A DNA stretch of 64,000 nt from an uncultured Lachnospiraceae bacterium (GCA_900544445.1 UQVK01000001.1:47489-111488), one strand, 5' to 3'; shown: positions 25,952 to 36,131, counted from the first letter of the stretch. The notes: generated by a model from the letters alone, not told the origin. A program made the numbers and translations.

Positions 25952-26584
25952 GTGCCAAAGGGTTCTGAAGAGCTGACAAACGCGAGAAAGGACGAGATCA
26001 TAAACGCCTGTGCCGCGCTTTATGAGACCATGAGCTTCCGGGAGATCACCCTGAAGGAGATCGGACGGCAGACGTCCTTCACCCGCACTTCGATCTATAA
26101 TTATTTCCAGACCAAAGAGGAAATTTTTCTGGCCCTGATGCAGCGGGAATATGAAAGCTGGATTTGTGATCTGGAGCATCTGCACGACGGGTCCGATACG
26201 CTGTCCGCGGAAGAATTTTCCGCCGGGCTGGCCCATACGCTGGAAAGGCGGGAGCGCCTGCTGAAGCTGATGTCCATGAACCTGTACGATGTGGAAGACA
26301 ACAGCAGGATAGAAAATCTGGCGGCCTTCAAAACGGCGTACGGCGGCTCCATGCAGGCCGTGTCGGCCTGTCTGGAAAAATTTTTTCCTCAGATGACGGC
26401 GGCTGACAGACAGGGATTTCTCTATGCCTTTTTCCCGTTTTTGTTCGGCATCTATCCCTACACGGCCGTCACCGAAAAGCAGCGGGAGGCGATGAAACAG
26501 GCTGGCGTGAAGTATGCCGGCCTTTCCGTCTATGACATTGCGGACGCGTTCATCGGAAAGCTGCTGAGGGGATTCCTGCGGTGA
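25952..26584 (+). CDS. TetR-family transcriptional regulator
   Basis: The product is about 210 aa. The N-terminal HTH reads 'RKDEIINACAALYE', 'EITLKEIGRQTSFTRTSIYN' and 'YFQTKEEIFLALMQ'. The ligand domain has 'FFPFLFGIYPY', as in a clostridial TetR subgroup. GTG 25952 is preferred because AAAGGAG lies 8 nt upstream; the in-frame GTG at 25943 overlaps that RBS. No obvious target gene is adjacent. Confidence 0.88.
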   Translation: MPKGSEELTNARKDEIINACAALYETMSFREITLKEIGRQTSFTRTSIYNYFQTKEEIFLALMQREYESWICDLEHLHDGSDTLSAEEFSAGLAHTLERRERLLKLMSMNLYDVEDNSRIENLAAFKTAYGGSMQAVSACLEKFFPQMTAADRQGFLYAFFPFLFGIYPYTAVTEKQREAMKQAGVKYAGLSVYDIADAFIGKLLRGFLR

Positions 26585-26658
26585 GGAAGACCACAGGACA
26601 GGAGAAAAACGGATGGAATGAAGGCTTGCCTTTTAACGGGTAAAAAGGGGGAAGACGG

Positions 26659-26985
26659 ATGGAAAATCGGACTGAATGGCTGAAAAAGTGGTTTTGGAAA
26701 AAGTTTGTGAGAAAAGGATTTAGCGTGGAACTGGATGCGGAGTACACGTTTCCCTTTGGAAAAGATTCCGGAAAAATAGATGCTGCGGTAATTCGGACAG
26801 CAATTGAGAAATACTGCGCTTCAAGCGGGGACAGGCTGGAGTTTCTGGCCGGGGAGAATCCTGTGACCTTCCGGCTGAACGGAAAGGAGACATATACTGC
26901 CCGTGTCAGTCTGGGATACAGCAGGCTGAATCAGGGGTATTATATCAAATGCCAGCAGATTGCGGAGGAAAGCGGAACGGTATGA
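26659..26985 (+). CDS. Small hypothetical protein, DUF4318-like
   Basis: The 108-aa product is soluble. The core reads 'ELDAEYTFPFGKDSGKIDAA', 'AIEKYCASSGDRLEFLAGEN' and 'PVTFRLNGKETYTARVSLGY'. This matches my memory of DUF4318 (a short alpha/beta domain with 'NPVTFxLxGxxYxAR'), but the identification is tentative. The N-terminal 25 residues are basic and aromatic ('WLKKWFWKKFVRKGF') and could touch membrane or nucleic acid. Confidence 0.55.
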   Translation: MENRTEWLKKWFWKKFVRKGFSVELDAEYTFPFGKDSGKIDAAVIRTAIEKYCASSGDRLEFLAGENPVTFRLNGKETYTARVSLGYSRLNQGYYIKCQQIAEESGTV

Positions 26986-27235
26986 AAATAGTCCGTGGCG
27001 GAGGGCTGGAGCTGTACCGTTCCAAAATCAAACGGCTCTTTTTCAGTGTTACAGAAATCAGTTGACATTTCACTTCCCTTTGTTTTATGATAGTCTCATC
27101 AACAACAAATCTGACGATCTGCGTTATTCTTTTGGCGAGTCTGCCGTATTTACACAGAGGTTGGAAAACAACAGAAAAAAGGAAAACGGCAGGGGCAGTT
27201 TCTGCATGCCTGCCGGGAAAGGGAGGCTGTAGAAA
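26986..27235. other. Intergenic region with promoter and conserved nuclease leader
   Basis: An inverted repeat GGAACGGTA/TACCGTTCC (26974-26982 and 27015-27023) spans the end of the previous gene. The rest is the leader of the Rpn gene, sharing blocks with the leader of the second Rpn gene at 61977-62174. Confidence 0.5.
27062..27091 (+). promoter_or_regulatory. Promoter of Rpn nuclease gene 1
   Basis: TTGACA, an 18-nt spacer, then TATGAT. The leader contains TCTGCCGTATTTAC (27140-27153), also found before the second Rpn gene. Confidence 0.6.
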
Positions 27236-28264
27236 ATGGGTGAAAAGAATGATGCCATTCTGCGTTATCTGGAGGACAATGCCAGGTTTGCCGACCTGAT
27301 GAACGGCGCCGTATTCGGCGGTATTCAGGCGATTGATCCGGGACAGCTTGAGGACGCATCGGAGCATTATACCGAAAAGGAAGGGAAGGGGCGGAGCATA
27401 CACTATCGTGGTCGTACCAGAGATATTGTCCGTCGGGTCAGAAACGGAGGGAGCATTCTGCGGCTGGTAGCACTGGAAGCGCAGGAGACGGTGGATTACG
27501 GAATGCCGCTTCGCTGCATGAACTATGATGCGCAGGAATACTCGCGCCAGGCGAGGGCGCTTCAGAAGAAGAATGAGAAGGCGGAGGACTATCGGAATGC
27601 CTCAGAACGACTCGGACGGATACGGAGCACAGATCGGCTGATCCCGGTTTATACTGTATGTCTGTACCACGGAACAGATCCCTGGGACGGTCCCCTGTAT
27701 CTGAGCGACATGATGCGATTTGATAAAGAGGATGCTTTTCGCAAATTATTCTGTGACTATCCGATGATCCTGATTCGGGCGGATGAGTCGATGGATTATG
27801 GAGCATTTCGGACTTCTCTGAGAGAACTGCTTGCAGTGCTTCCCTTTCGGAAGGACCGAAAGGAAATGCGGAAGTTGATCAGGGAACAGGAAGCCTACCA
27901 AAAACTGGACAGGGACACGCTGGAAGCGATTGCGGTGATGACGGACAACAGAAAGCTTTTGGAAAAGGCGGAGGACTATCGGAACGAGAAAGGGGAATAC
28001 AATATGTATGAAGAAATGGGTAGCTTTTTTATGGATGGAGTAGAAGAAGGACGCGAGGAAGGGAGGGAAGAAGGAAGAGAAGAAGGAAGAGAAGAAGGAA
28101 GAGAAGAAGGAATCCGTGCGATGATTCTGGATAATCTGGAGAACGGAAGCAGCCGGGAGCAGATACAGAAAAAACTGGAAAGATACTTTGGAATGTCGGA
28201 AAAAGGGGCGTCAGAATATCTGAAGCATTTTTTGCAGGAAGCGGAGTGTCTGTCTGTAATTTAG
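27236..28264 (+). CDS. Rpn-family (PD-(D/E)XK) recombination-promoting nuclease, copy 1
   Basis: The 342-aa product has 'NARFADLMNGAVFGG' near the start, 'LVALEAQETVDYGMPLR' (about residues 78-94) with the E-x-Q of the nuclease core, 'VYTVCLYHG' and 'TLEAIAVMTDNRKLL'. This is the Rpn/transposase-31 type, whose members promote RecA-independent recombination in other bacteria. The region about 265-300 has five tandem 'GREE' units encoded by 12-nt repeats (28045-28110), which can vary in number. A paralogue lies at 62175-63167. Confidence 0.82.
   Translation: MGEKNDAILRYLEDNARFADLMNGAVFGGIQAIDPGQLEDASEHYTEKEGKGRSIHYRGRTRDIVRRVRNGGSILRLVALEAQETVDYGMPLRCMNYDAQEYSRQARALQKKNEKAEDYRNASERLGRIRSTDRLIPVYTVCLYHGTDPWDGPLYLSDMMRFDKEDAFRKLFCDYPMILIRADESMDYGAFRTSLRELLAVLPFRKDRKEMRKLIREQEAYQKLDRDTLEAIAVMTDNRKLLEKAEDYRNEKGEYNMYEEMGSFFMDGVEEGREEGREEGREEGREEGREEGIRAMILDNLENGSSREQIQKKLERYFGMSEKGASEYLKHFLQEAECLSVI
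28045..28110. repeat. In-frame 12-nt tandem repeat in the Rpn gene
   Basis: About five units close to GAAGGAAGAGAA encode 'EGRE' repeats. Units are a multiple of 3 nt, so copy change alters length without frameshift. Confidence 0.75.
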
Positions 28265-28461
28265 GCTTTTGTTCCGCCTGTCCCTGTTCCGTCTGCGAAC
28301 CGTTCCATATGTCTAAAATGTAGATGATCTTTTTAAACGATTATTATATAATTATGTGATGAAGACAGAGCGGACTTCACACTGAAATCAGGAGGTCGCA
28401 GGAGGTCGGCCCGGCGGGGACGACTTGAATGTCGCCTGCGGCGGGAAAGAGAGGAACAAAA
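28265..28461. other. Intergenic region before addB
   Basis: AT-rich sequence with TATAAT at 28347-28352 but no good -35, then a tandem AGGAGGTCGC/AGGAGGTCGG near 28391-28410. No gene is seen. Confidence 0.4.
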
Positions 28462-31400
28462 GTGTCACTGCGTTTTTACATCGGCGCGTCAGGCGCAGGA
28501 AAGAGCACGGCGCTGTACCGTGAGATCATAGAGCGTTCCATGAAGCATCCGGAGCAGAATTTTTTCCTCATCGTGCCGGATCAGTTCAGCATGCAGACCC
28601 AGGCGGAACTGGTGCGGCTGCATCCCAGAAAGGGGATCATGAACATCGACGCGCTTTCCTTTTCGCGTCTGGCCCACAGGGTCTTTGAAGAGGTGGGCGA
28701 GGATGCCAGGACGGTGCTGGATGACACGGGAAAGAGCCTGGTAATCCGCAGGATAGCGGGAGGACTGAAGGAGAAAACCACGGTGATCGGGCCGAGTCTG
28801 AATAAGACGGGCTATGTCCATGAGGTGAAGTCTGTACTGTCGGAGTTCATGCAGTACGGGATCGGGCCGAAGGAGCTGGAGACGCTGACGGAATATGCCA
28901 GCGGACGGGGCGGGCTGTATCACAAGCTGAAGGATCTGGGTGTGCTCTATCAGGGCTTCCGGGAGTACATGGAAAAGGGCTATGTGACCGCAGAGGAAAC
29001 CCTGGGGCTTCTGGCGGAGCGCCTGCCCCAGTCCCGGCTGGTGCGGGGAGCGGTTGTGGCGGTGGACGGCTTCGTGGATTTCACCCCGGTACAGAAGCGG
29101 GTGCTTCGGGTGCTGATGGAGCAGGCGCAGGAGGTTATCGTGACCGTGCCGGCGGACGGGAGGGAAAGCTTTGAGGATGCGGGCGAGGAAGAAAACCTGT
29201 TCCATTTGAGTAAAAAAACGGTGGTATCCCTGACGAAAATCGCTGCGGAAGCCGGTGTGGAGCGGGAAGAGGATGTGATTTTTTCTGAAAGGCCGGTGTA
29301 CCGTCTGAAAGAAAATGCTCCGCTTTCCTGGCTGGAGGAGCACCTGCTGCGTTATCCCTTACGTCCCTGGCCGGGAACGGATGCAGAAAAGTCAGTCACC
29401 CTTTTTGAAGCGTCCAGCCAGAGGGAGGAGGTGCGGCAGGTCTGCATCGCCATCCGGGAATATCTGCGCCGAACCGGCGGCTGCTACCGGGATGTGGCGG
29501 TGATCGCAGGGGATCTGTCCGCTTATGCGAACGATCTGGAAACCCTGGCAGCCCTCTATGACATCCCTCTTTATCTGGACCGGACCCGCGGGATCGTTCT
29601 GAATCCTTTTCTGGAATACATCAAAAGCGCCCTGCAGATCGTGGCGCAGAATTTCAGCTATGAGACGGTGTTTCATTATCTCAGAAGCGGACTTGCCGAT
29701 TTTTCCAGGGAGGAAGTGGACGAGCTGGAAAACTATGTGCTGGCCTGCGGCATCAGGGGAAAGAAAAAATGGAGCGATATTTTCACCGCCAGAACCCAGG
29801 ACATGGAGGATGCGGTGGAAAAGCTGGAGCGTCTGAACGGGGTGCGGGAGCGGTTCATGGGACAGCTTTCCCCGCTGATGGGACGTTTTACGAAGGTGGA
29901 GGAGCTGGTGCGGGCTCTTTATGCCTTCATTGAGGAAAACCGGGTGCAGCAGAAGCTGAAGGAATACGAGAACCGTTTTCAGGAAAAGCAGGATGCGGTG
30001 CGCGCCATGGAATACAGCCAGATTTACCGGCTGGTGATGGACCTTCTGGATCAGATCATGGAGCTTCTCGGAGAAGAGCCGGTAAAAATGGAAGAGTTCT
30101 ATCAGATTCTGGAGGCCGGACTCTCAGAGATTCAGGTGGGAACCATCCCCCAGAACGTGGACCGGGTGGTGGCTGGGGATATGGAGAGAACAAGGCTGAC
30201 CCGGGTGAAGGCTCTGTTTTTCATCGGCGTAAATGACGGATATATTCCGAGGGCGGCGCAGAGCGGCGGTCTGCTGTCGGACGTGGACCGGGAGTTTCTG
30301 CAGGGGAGCGGCCTGGAGCTGGCCCCCACGCCCAGACAGCAGATGTATATGCAGCGCCTTTATCTGTACATGAATCTGACAAAGCCTTCGGATCATCTGT
30401 TCCTTTCCTGTGCCAGAATGAACGGGGAGGGGAAGGCACTGCGCCCTTCCTATCTTTTTTCCATGGTAAAAAAGCTGTTTCCCTCCCTCGCCGTCCGTCA
30501 CCCGGAGGAAGCAGCGGAGATCGATCAGGTGCAGTCCTTAAAGGACGGCCGGGCACTGCTGGTGCAGGGACTGCGGCATTATGCGGACGGAAGACTGCCG
30601 CAGGGAAGCGGGGAGGAAAAGCAGTTTGGAAAGCTGTATCAGGTTTATGCGGTTTCTGAGGAGACGGCGGAGTGGACGAACCAAATGGTGCGCGCCGCCT
30701 TCTATACTTATAAGGAGCAGCCTCTCGGAAAGGCGGCGGCCCTGGCCCTGTTTGGAAGCACCCTTCTGGGAAGCGTCAGCCGTCTGGAGCAGTATGCGTC
30801 CTGCGCCTACGCCCATTTTCTGCAGTACGGTCTGTATCTGAAGGAGCGGGAGGACTACAGCTTTGAGGCGGTGGACATGGGAAATCTGTTCCACGGGGTG
30901 CTGGAGATCTTCGGAGACCGGCTGAAGGAGAAGGGCTATACCTGGTTCGATTTCCCGAAGGAAGTGGGGGAAATGCTGGTGGAGGAGGCGGTGGAGGCCT
31001 TCGCGGCTTCCTACGGCAGCGCCGTCCTCTTTGACAGCGCCAGAAACCGCTATCTGATCACCCGGATGAAGCGGATTCTGAAGCGGACCGTTTCCACCCT
31101 GCAGTATCAGCTGAAAAAGGGAGCCTTTTCTCCGGAGCATTTTGAGGTGTCCTTCTCCGTCCTGGAGGATCTGGAGGCGGTGAACATCGCCCTCACCGGG
31201 GAGGAAAAGCTGCGCTTAAGAGGCCGGATCGACCGGGTGGACACCTGGCGGGAGCCGGGGCAGAACAGTCCCTCCGGAAAGGACAGGATTTATGTGAAGG
31301 TCATCGATTATAAATCGGGCAGCAGGGATTTCAGCCTGGCGGCCCTGTACTACGGCCTGCAGCTTCAGCTGGTGGTCTATCTGAACGCGGCCGTGGAACT

Positions 31401-32067
31401 GGAGCAGAAGGAACATCCGAAGGACGAGGTGGTTCCTGCGGCCATGCTCTACTACCGGGTTCATGACCCCATCGTGGAGGTGGAGGAGGAGCCGGATGAG
31501 GACGAAGAGGAACTGGTAAGCCGGGTGCAGAAGGAACTTCTCGGCCGCCTGCGCATGACGGGGGCGGTCCGCTCGGAGGAGCAGGTAATCGAGGGGCTTG
31601 ACGCCCATTTCACCGGAAGATCGGACGTGATCCCCGTGGAACGCAAAAAAGACGGTCAGCTGGGCGCCCGCTCCAGCGTCCTTTCCGGAGAGGAATTCCG
31701 GGTCATCTCGGATTATGTGAACCTGAAAATCCGGGAGATCGGTACCGAGATTCTGGACGGCAGGATTCCCTTAAATCCCTACCACCAGACAGGAAACGGG
31801 ACCGGCGCCTGCACGTACTGCCCTTACAGCCGGGTCTGCGGCTTTGACCGCAGGATTCCCGGCTATGAGGGGAGGACTTTGGAGAAGCTGGAAGAAAAGG
31901 AAGCGTTGAAACGGATGGAGGAGGCGCTTGCGCAGCCGCATGAAATGCGGCTGGAAAAAACGGATGGCAGCGGGCCGTCCGGACAGAAGGGTGACCTTAC
32001 CGGAGGTGCTGCAGAGCGGCCCGGCCGAAGCCTTGAACAGACAGAAGGAGAAGAGCGGTGGCAGTAA
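28462..32067 (+). CDS. addB: Helicase-exonuclease AddAB, subunit AddB
   Basis: The 1201-aa subunit unwinds and degrades double-strand DNA ends for recombinational repair together with AddA. The N-terminus has Walker A 'GASGAGKST' (residues 8-16). The C-terminal RecB-type nuclease reads 'RGRIDRVD' and 'VKVIDYKSGSRDFSLAALYY'. The iron-sulfur cysteines are one in 'YASCAYAHF' and three in 'CTYCPYSRVC', the clasp known in AddB. Length matches clostridial AddB. The start is GTG after GAGAGG; the frame is open to 28429. It overlaps addA by 10 nt. Confidence 0.93.
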   Translation: MSLRFYIGASGAGKSTALYREIIERSMKHPEQNFFLIVPDQFSMQTQAELVRLHPRKGIMNIDALSFSRLAHRVFEEVGEDARTVLDDTGKSLVIRRIAGGLKEKTTVIGPSLNKTGYVHEVKSVLSEFMQYGIGPKELETLTEYASGRGGLYHKLKDLGVLYQGFREYMEKGYVTAEETLGLLAERLPQSRLVRGAVVAVDGFVDFTPVQKRVLRVLMEQAQEVIVTVPADGRESFEDAGEEENLFHLSKKTVVSLTKIAAEAGVEREEDVIFSERPVYRLKENAPLSWLEEHLLRYPLRPWPGTDAEKSVTLFEASSQREEVRQVCIAIREYLRRTGGCYRDVAVIAGDLSAYANDLETLAALYDIPLYLDRTRGIVLNPFLEYIKSALQIVAQNFSYETVFHYLRSGLADFSREEVDELENYVLACGIRGKKKWSDIFTARTQDMEDAVEKLERLNGVRERFMGQLSPLMGRFTKVEELVRALYAFIEENRVQQKLKEYENRFQEKQDAVRAMEYSQIYRLVMDLLDQIMELLGEEPVKMEEFYQILEAGLSEIQVGTIPQNVDRVVAGDMERTRLTRVKALFFIGVNDGYIPRAAQSGGLLSDVDREFLQGSGLELAPTPRQQMYMQRLYLYMNLTKPSDHLFLSCARMNGEGKALRPSYLFSMVKKLFPSLAVRHPEEAAEIDQVQSLKDGRALLVQGLRHYADGRLPQGSGEEKQFGKLYQVYAVSEETAEWTNQMVRAAFYTYKEQPLGKAAALALFGSTLLGSVSRLEQYASCAYAHFLQYGLYLKEREDYSFEAVDMGNLFHGVLEIFGDRLKEKGYTWFDFPKEVGEMLVEEAVEAFAASYGSAVLFDSARNRYLITRMKRILKRTVSTLQYQLKKGAFSPEHFEVSFSVLEDLEAVNIALTGEEKLRLRGRIDRVDTWREPGQNSPSGKDRIYVKVIDYKSGSRDFSLAALYYGLQLQLVVYLNAAVELEQKEHPKDEVVPAAMLYYRVHDPIVEVEEEPDEDEEELVSRVQKELLGRLRMTGAVRSEEQVIEGLDAHFTGRSDVIPVERKKDGQLGARSSVLSGEEFRVISDYVNLKIREIGTEILDGRIPLNPYHQTGNGTGACTYCPYSRVCGFDRRIPGYEGRTLEKLEEKEALKRMEEALAQPHEMRLEKTDGSGPSGQKGDLTGGAAERPGRSLEQTEGEERWQ

Positions 32068-35000
32068 CATTTACGAAGGAACAGCAGGAAACCATTGACG
32101 CCAGAAACGCGAGCATCCTCGTGTCGGCGGCTGCCGGAAGCGGTAAGACGGCGGTGCTGGTGGAGCGGATCATCCAGATGGTAAAGGACCCGGTTCATCC
32201 GGTGGACATCGACCGGCTGCTGGTGGTGACCTTCACCAGCGCGGCGGCGGCACAGATGCGGGAGCGGATTAGCCAGGCTTTGTCCGACGCGGTGGACGAA
32301 CATCCGGAGAACGCCCATCTGACCAGACAGCTCACCCTCATCCACCACGCACAGATCACCACCATTGACAGCTTCTGCCTGTACCTGATCCGCAATCATT
32401 TTGACGAGATCGGTCTGGACCCGGATTTCCGCGTGGCGGATGAGGGAGAGGTGCGCCTGCTTAAGCGGGACGTGCTGGATGAGATGCTGGAGGAGTATTT
32501 TGCCAGAGGTGCAGAGTCCTCTGGCGAGGATTCTGCCGCGGGAGACGGCAGTCGGCCGTCAGAGGCGGAGGAAGGCCGGGAGACAGGAAAAGGCTCAGAA
32601 ACGGACGGAAGCTGTGCCGGAAGCTTTCAGGAGATCGTGGAGTATTTTTCGCCGCAGGGAAACGACAAACGGCTGGAGGAGCAGCTCCTTTCCCTGTATG
32701 AATTCGCCATGAGCTATCCCTGGCCGGAGGAATGGCTTCAGGAGCATCAGAAGGATTACGACGTGCCGGGGGGCGGGCTGGACGCCTGTCCCTGGGTGGA
32801 GGAACTGAAAAGTTATGTGAAAACGCAGCTTTCGGAGGCGGCTCAGCTTCTGGAGCAGGCGCTGTCACTCTGCCGGGAGCCGGACGGGCCCTATATGTAT
32901 CTGGACACCCTTCTGGAGGATCAGGAAAGGGTGGAGGAGCTTTCCCACGCGGAGAACTTTTCTGAACTATACGAGGGCTTTTCTTCCCTTTCCTTCGGAC
33001 GGATCAGCTCGAAGAAGGACGTAGCCGTCTCTCAGGAAAAGCGGGAACGGGCGAAGGAGCTTCGCGGTACGGTGAAGGATCTGCTCACCGGGCTGAAGGA
33101 GAAATATTTTTACGCCTCCGCAGAAGCACAGGAGGAACGGATGCGCGCCTGCGCGCCTTTTGTGAAGGAGCTTCTGGAGCTGACTCTGGATTTCTGCCGC
33201 CGTTTTTCGGAGAAAAAGCGGGAGCGTGGCATCCTGGATTTTCATGATATGGAGCATCTGGCGCTGCAGATTCTCATCAGCCGCGAGGACGGAAAGCTCT
33301 CCGCCACCCGCACAGCCAGGCAGCTTCGGGAGACCTATGAGGAGATCATGATCGACGAGTACCAGGACAGCAACCTGGTGCAGGAATATCTGCTCCTGAG
33401 CATTTCCGGCGAGGAGGACGGCCGTTACAACCGGTTCATGGTGGGCGACGTGAAGCAGAGCATTTACAAGTTCCGCCTGGCCAGGCCGGAGCTTTTCATG
33501 GAGAAATTCGACCGCTACCGGAGGCTGGAAACGGCGGAGGAACCGGGTACAGCGGAGAATGGCGCGGCGCAGGGAAAGACGGCGCAGTCCGGTTCGGTCT
33601 GTGAGCGCCGTATTGATCTGAAGAAAAATTTCCGCAGCCGCAGGCAGGTGACGGACAGCGTGAACGAGGTTTTTTCCTGCCTCATGGGAAAGGATCTGGG
33701 CGGCGTGGCCTATGATGCGGACGCGGCCCTTTATCCGGGCGCTGTTTTCCCGGACCTTGAAATGGAAGATCCCTACCGCACGGAGGTCCTTCTCTGCGTG
33801 CCCGGCGAGGACGGCATGGAAGAAAAGGAGAGGGAGGCCATGGCGGTGGCCGGACGTATCCGGGAGCTGGTGGGACGGCTTCCCGTGGTGGACAGCGAGA
33901 CGAAACAGCTGCGTCCCGCCCGGTATTCGGACATGGTGATTCTGCTGCGTTCCCCCTCCGGCTGGGACGAGACCTTTAAGAAGGTGCTGGAAACCTGCGG
34001 CATCCCGGTGTACATTTCCTCAAGAACCGGATATTTTGCAGCGACGGAGGTGCAGACCGTCCTGAATTTCCTGCGGGTGCTGAACAACCCGCTGCAGGAT
34101 ATCCCTCTGTTCGGCGTGCTGAAAAGCCCGGCGGCGGGCTTTTCCGACCGGGAGATCGCCCTGATCCGGGCGAAGAAGGAAAAGGGCAGGCTGTATGAAA
34201 GCCTGTGCGCCTGCGCGCAGGAAGGGCAGGAGGCAGGGAAAAAAACGGAGGAAGCAGAGCTGTGCGCCAAAGCGCAGGCATTTCTGACCCTTCTGGAGCG
34301 GTTTCGGAATTATGCCGTTTACCTGCCCATCCATGAACTGATCCGGGAATTCCTGGAGCAGACCGGGTATCTGTATACGGCGTCCGCCCTGCCCGGCGGA
34401 GAGCAGCGCCGGGCCAATCTGGAAATGCTCCTTTCCAAGGCGGAGAGCTTTGAAAAGACCAGTTATTTCGGCCTGTTCCACTTCATCCGTTACATGGAGC
34501 AGGTGGAAAAATATGATATCGACTATGGAGAAGCCAGCCTGCAGGATGAAAATGCGGACACGGTGCGCATCATGAGCATCCACCGTTCCAAGGGGCTGGA
34601 ATTCCCCGTCTGCTTCGTTTCCGGCCTGGGCAAACGGTTCAACATGCAGGACATCGCAAAGCCTGTCATTGTGGATATGGACTTAGGGATAGGCCTGGAC
34701 TATGTGGACAGCGTCCTGCGAATGAAGCGGGGGACCCTGAAAAAGAACGTGATGGCCGGAAAGCTGCAGCGGGACAGCCTGGGAGAGGAACTGCGCGTGC
34801 TGTACGTGGCCATGACCCGCGCTCAGGAGAAGCTGATCCTCACCGGAGGTCTGAAGGCGGAGCGGGCGGAGAAGCTGAAGGAGGAGATGGAAAAGGCGGC
34901 AGTGCGGGAAAAGGACGACGGCACCCTCACAGAAGGGGCTGATACAGAGCGGCTGCTTCCCTTCTTCCGGCGGTCCGGCGCTTCCAGCTACCTGGACTGG

Positions 35001-36014
35001 CTTCTGCCCGCCTGGCAGCAGACCGGACAGCGGATGGAACTGGTGGACGCTTCCCGGCTCCTTGCAGGGCAGATGGAAAAGGAACAGAGTCGGGAGCAGC
35101 AGCTTGAGGGACTGAAACAGTTTTTGGAGACAGAACCGGCAGGAGCAGGGGAAACAGAGGAAACGGCGGCCCAAGATGCGGTGGCCCGAGATGCGGCGGC
35201 CCGTCTTTCGGCCCGCCTGAAGAGCGGATATCCCCACCGGAATCTGGAGCGGCTGTATACCAAAACCACCGTATCGGAACTGAAGAAGGCGGGAATGGCG
35301 GAAGCTGCCGAGGAGGCTTACCACCTGTTTGAAGAGGAAGAGGTGGTTCCCTATCTGCCCCGCTTTGTCAGGAGCGAAGACAAATTGGGCGGTGCGGCGA
35401 GGGGAAGCGCCTACCATAAGGCGCTGGAGCTGTTTCCCTTTGGAAGCTGGATGGCACGAAAGGACGCAGGAAGGGGCGGTTTGGCAGAGGGCGGCCCGGA
35501 GAGGGCCGGCTCGGGGAAAGAAAACGCGGGGAAGGATCGCGTTTCGGAATCTGCCGAAAACGGCGCGGACCGGAAAGCGCTGGAAGCCCTTCTGGATGAA
35601 ATGCGGGAGCAGGGAAGGCTGCTGCCGGAGTACCGGGAGGCGGTGAGCCCATGGAGGCTGGAAGCCTTTCTTAAGAGCGCTCTGGCAGCCCGGATGGGCC
35701 GGGCGGATGCGGCGGGCCTTCTGCATAAGGAGCAGCCCTTCGTACTGGGAATTCCGGCCTCGGAGCTGGGAGAAGATTTCCCGGGTGAGGAAACGGTGCT
35801 GATCCAGGGGATCATCGACGTGTATTTTGAAGAGGATGGCGAGCTGGTGGTAGCCGACTACAAAACCGACGCCGTCACACAGGCGGAGGAGCTGGTGAAC
35901 CGTTACCGCGTCCAGCTGGATTATTATGCCCGCGCGCTGGAGCAGCTGACCCGGAAACGGGTGAAGGAGAAGATCATTTATTCCTTTGCGCTGCAGAAGG
36001 AGATTTTGCTGTAG
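32058..36014 (+). CDS. addA: Helicase-exonuclease AddAB, subunit AddA
   Basis: The 1318-aa UvrD/RecB-type helicase-nuclease has Walker A 'SAAAGSGKTAVL' (about residues 23-34), 'TFTSAAAAQMRERI', Walker B 'MIDEYQDSNLVQ' (about 430), 'GDVKQSIYKFRLA', 'MSIHRSKGLEFPV', 'VLYVAMTRAQEKL', and the C-terminal nuclease 'LVVADYKTDAV' with 'QLDYYARALEQ'. Three linkers (about residues 150-195, 490-515 and 1130-1175) are rich in E, G, A and S and look like lineage-specific insertions. GTG start inside the addB end, so coupled translation. Confidence 0.93.
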   Translation: MAVTFTKEQQETIDARNASILVSAAAGSGKTAVLVERIIQMVKDPVHPVDIDRLLVVTFTSAAAAQMRERISQALSDAVDEHPENAHLTRQLTLIHHAQITTIDSFCLYLIRNHFDEIGLDPDFRVADEGEVRLLKRDVLDEMLEEYFARGAESSGEDSAAGDGSRPSEAEEGRETGKGSETDGSCAGSFQEIVEYFSPQGNDKRLEEQLLSLYEFAMSYPWPEEWLQEHQKDYDVPGGGLDACPWVEELKSYVKTQLSEAAQLLEQALSLCREPDGPYMYLDTLLEDQERVEELSHAENFSELYEGFSSLSFGRISSKKDVAVSQEKRERAKELRGTVKDLLTGLKEKYFYASAEAQEERMRACAPFVKELLELTLDFCRRFSEKKRERGILDFHDMEHLALQILISREDGKLSATRTARQLRETYEEIMIDEYQDSNLVQEYLLLSISGEEDGRYNRFMVGDVKQSIYKFRLARPELFMEKFDRYRRLETAEEPGTAENGAAQGKTAQSGSVCERRIDLKKNFRSRRQVTDSVNEVFSCLMGKDLGGVAYDADAALYPGAVFPDLEMEDPYRTEVLLCVPGEDGMEEKEREAMAVAGRIRELVGRLPVVDSETKQLRPARYSDMVILLRSPSGWDETFKKVLETCGIPVYISSRTGYFAATEVQTVLNFLRVLNNPLQDIPLFGVLKSPAAGFSDREIALIRAKKEKGRLYESLCACAQEGQEAGKKTEEAELCAKAQAFLTLLERFRNYAVYLPIHELIREFLEQTGYLYTASALPGGEQRRANLEMLLSKAESFEKTSYFGLFHFIRYMEQVEKYDIDYGEASLQDENADTVRIMSIHRSKGLEFPVCFVSGLGKRFNMQDIAKPVIVDMDLGIGLDYVDSVLRMKRGTLKKNVMAGKLQRDSLGEELRVLYVAMTRAQEKLILTGGLKAERAEKLKEEMEKAAVREKDDGTLTEGADTERLLPFFRRSGASSYLDWLLPAWQQTGQRMELVDASRLLAGQMEKEQSREQQLEGLKQFLETEPAGAGETEETAAQDAVARDAAARLSARLKSGYPHRNLERLYTKTTVSELKKAGMAEAAEEAYHLFEEEEVVPYLPRFVRSEDKLGGAARGSAYHKALELFPFGSWMARKDAGRGGLAEGGPERAGSGKENAGKDRVSESAENGADRKALEALLDEMREQGRLLPEYREAVSPWRLEAFLKSALAARMGRADAAGLLHKEQPFVLGIPASELGEDFPGEETVLIQGIIDVYFEEDGELVVADYKTDAVTQAEELVNRYRVQLDYYARALEQLTRKRVKEKIIYSFALQKEILL

Positions 36015-36065
36015 GAAACCGAAGGATAAGTCTGTCAAACGGAGATTTTCTCGCGTATAACGCGT

Positions 36066-36093
36066 TTGAATGAAAAAAAGTGCGGGGTATACT
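36066..36093 (+). promoter_or_regulatory. Promoter of the MNT/HEPN pair
   Basis: TTGAAT, a 16-nt spacer, then TATACT, about 40 nt before the nucleotidyltransferase start. Confidence 0.55.
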
Positions 36094-36131
36094 TATCATA
36101 TGATTTACAAAGCTTGCGGTTGAGGTGGAAA

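Noticed and set aside
27236..28264. Rpn-type genes as insertion sequences
   Set aside because: No terminal inverted repeats or target duplications around either copy; they look like resident genes with their own promoters.
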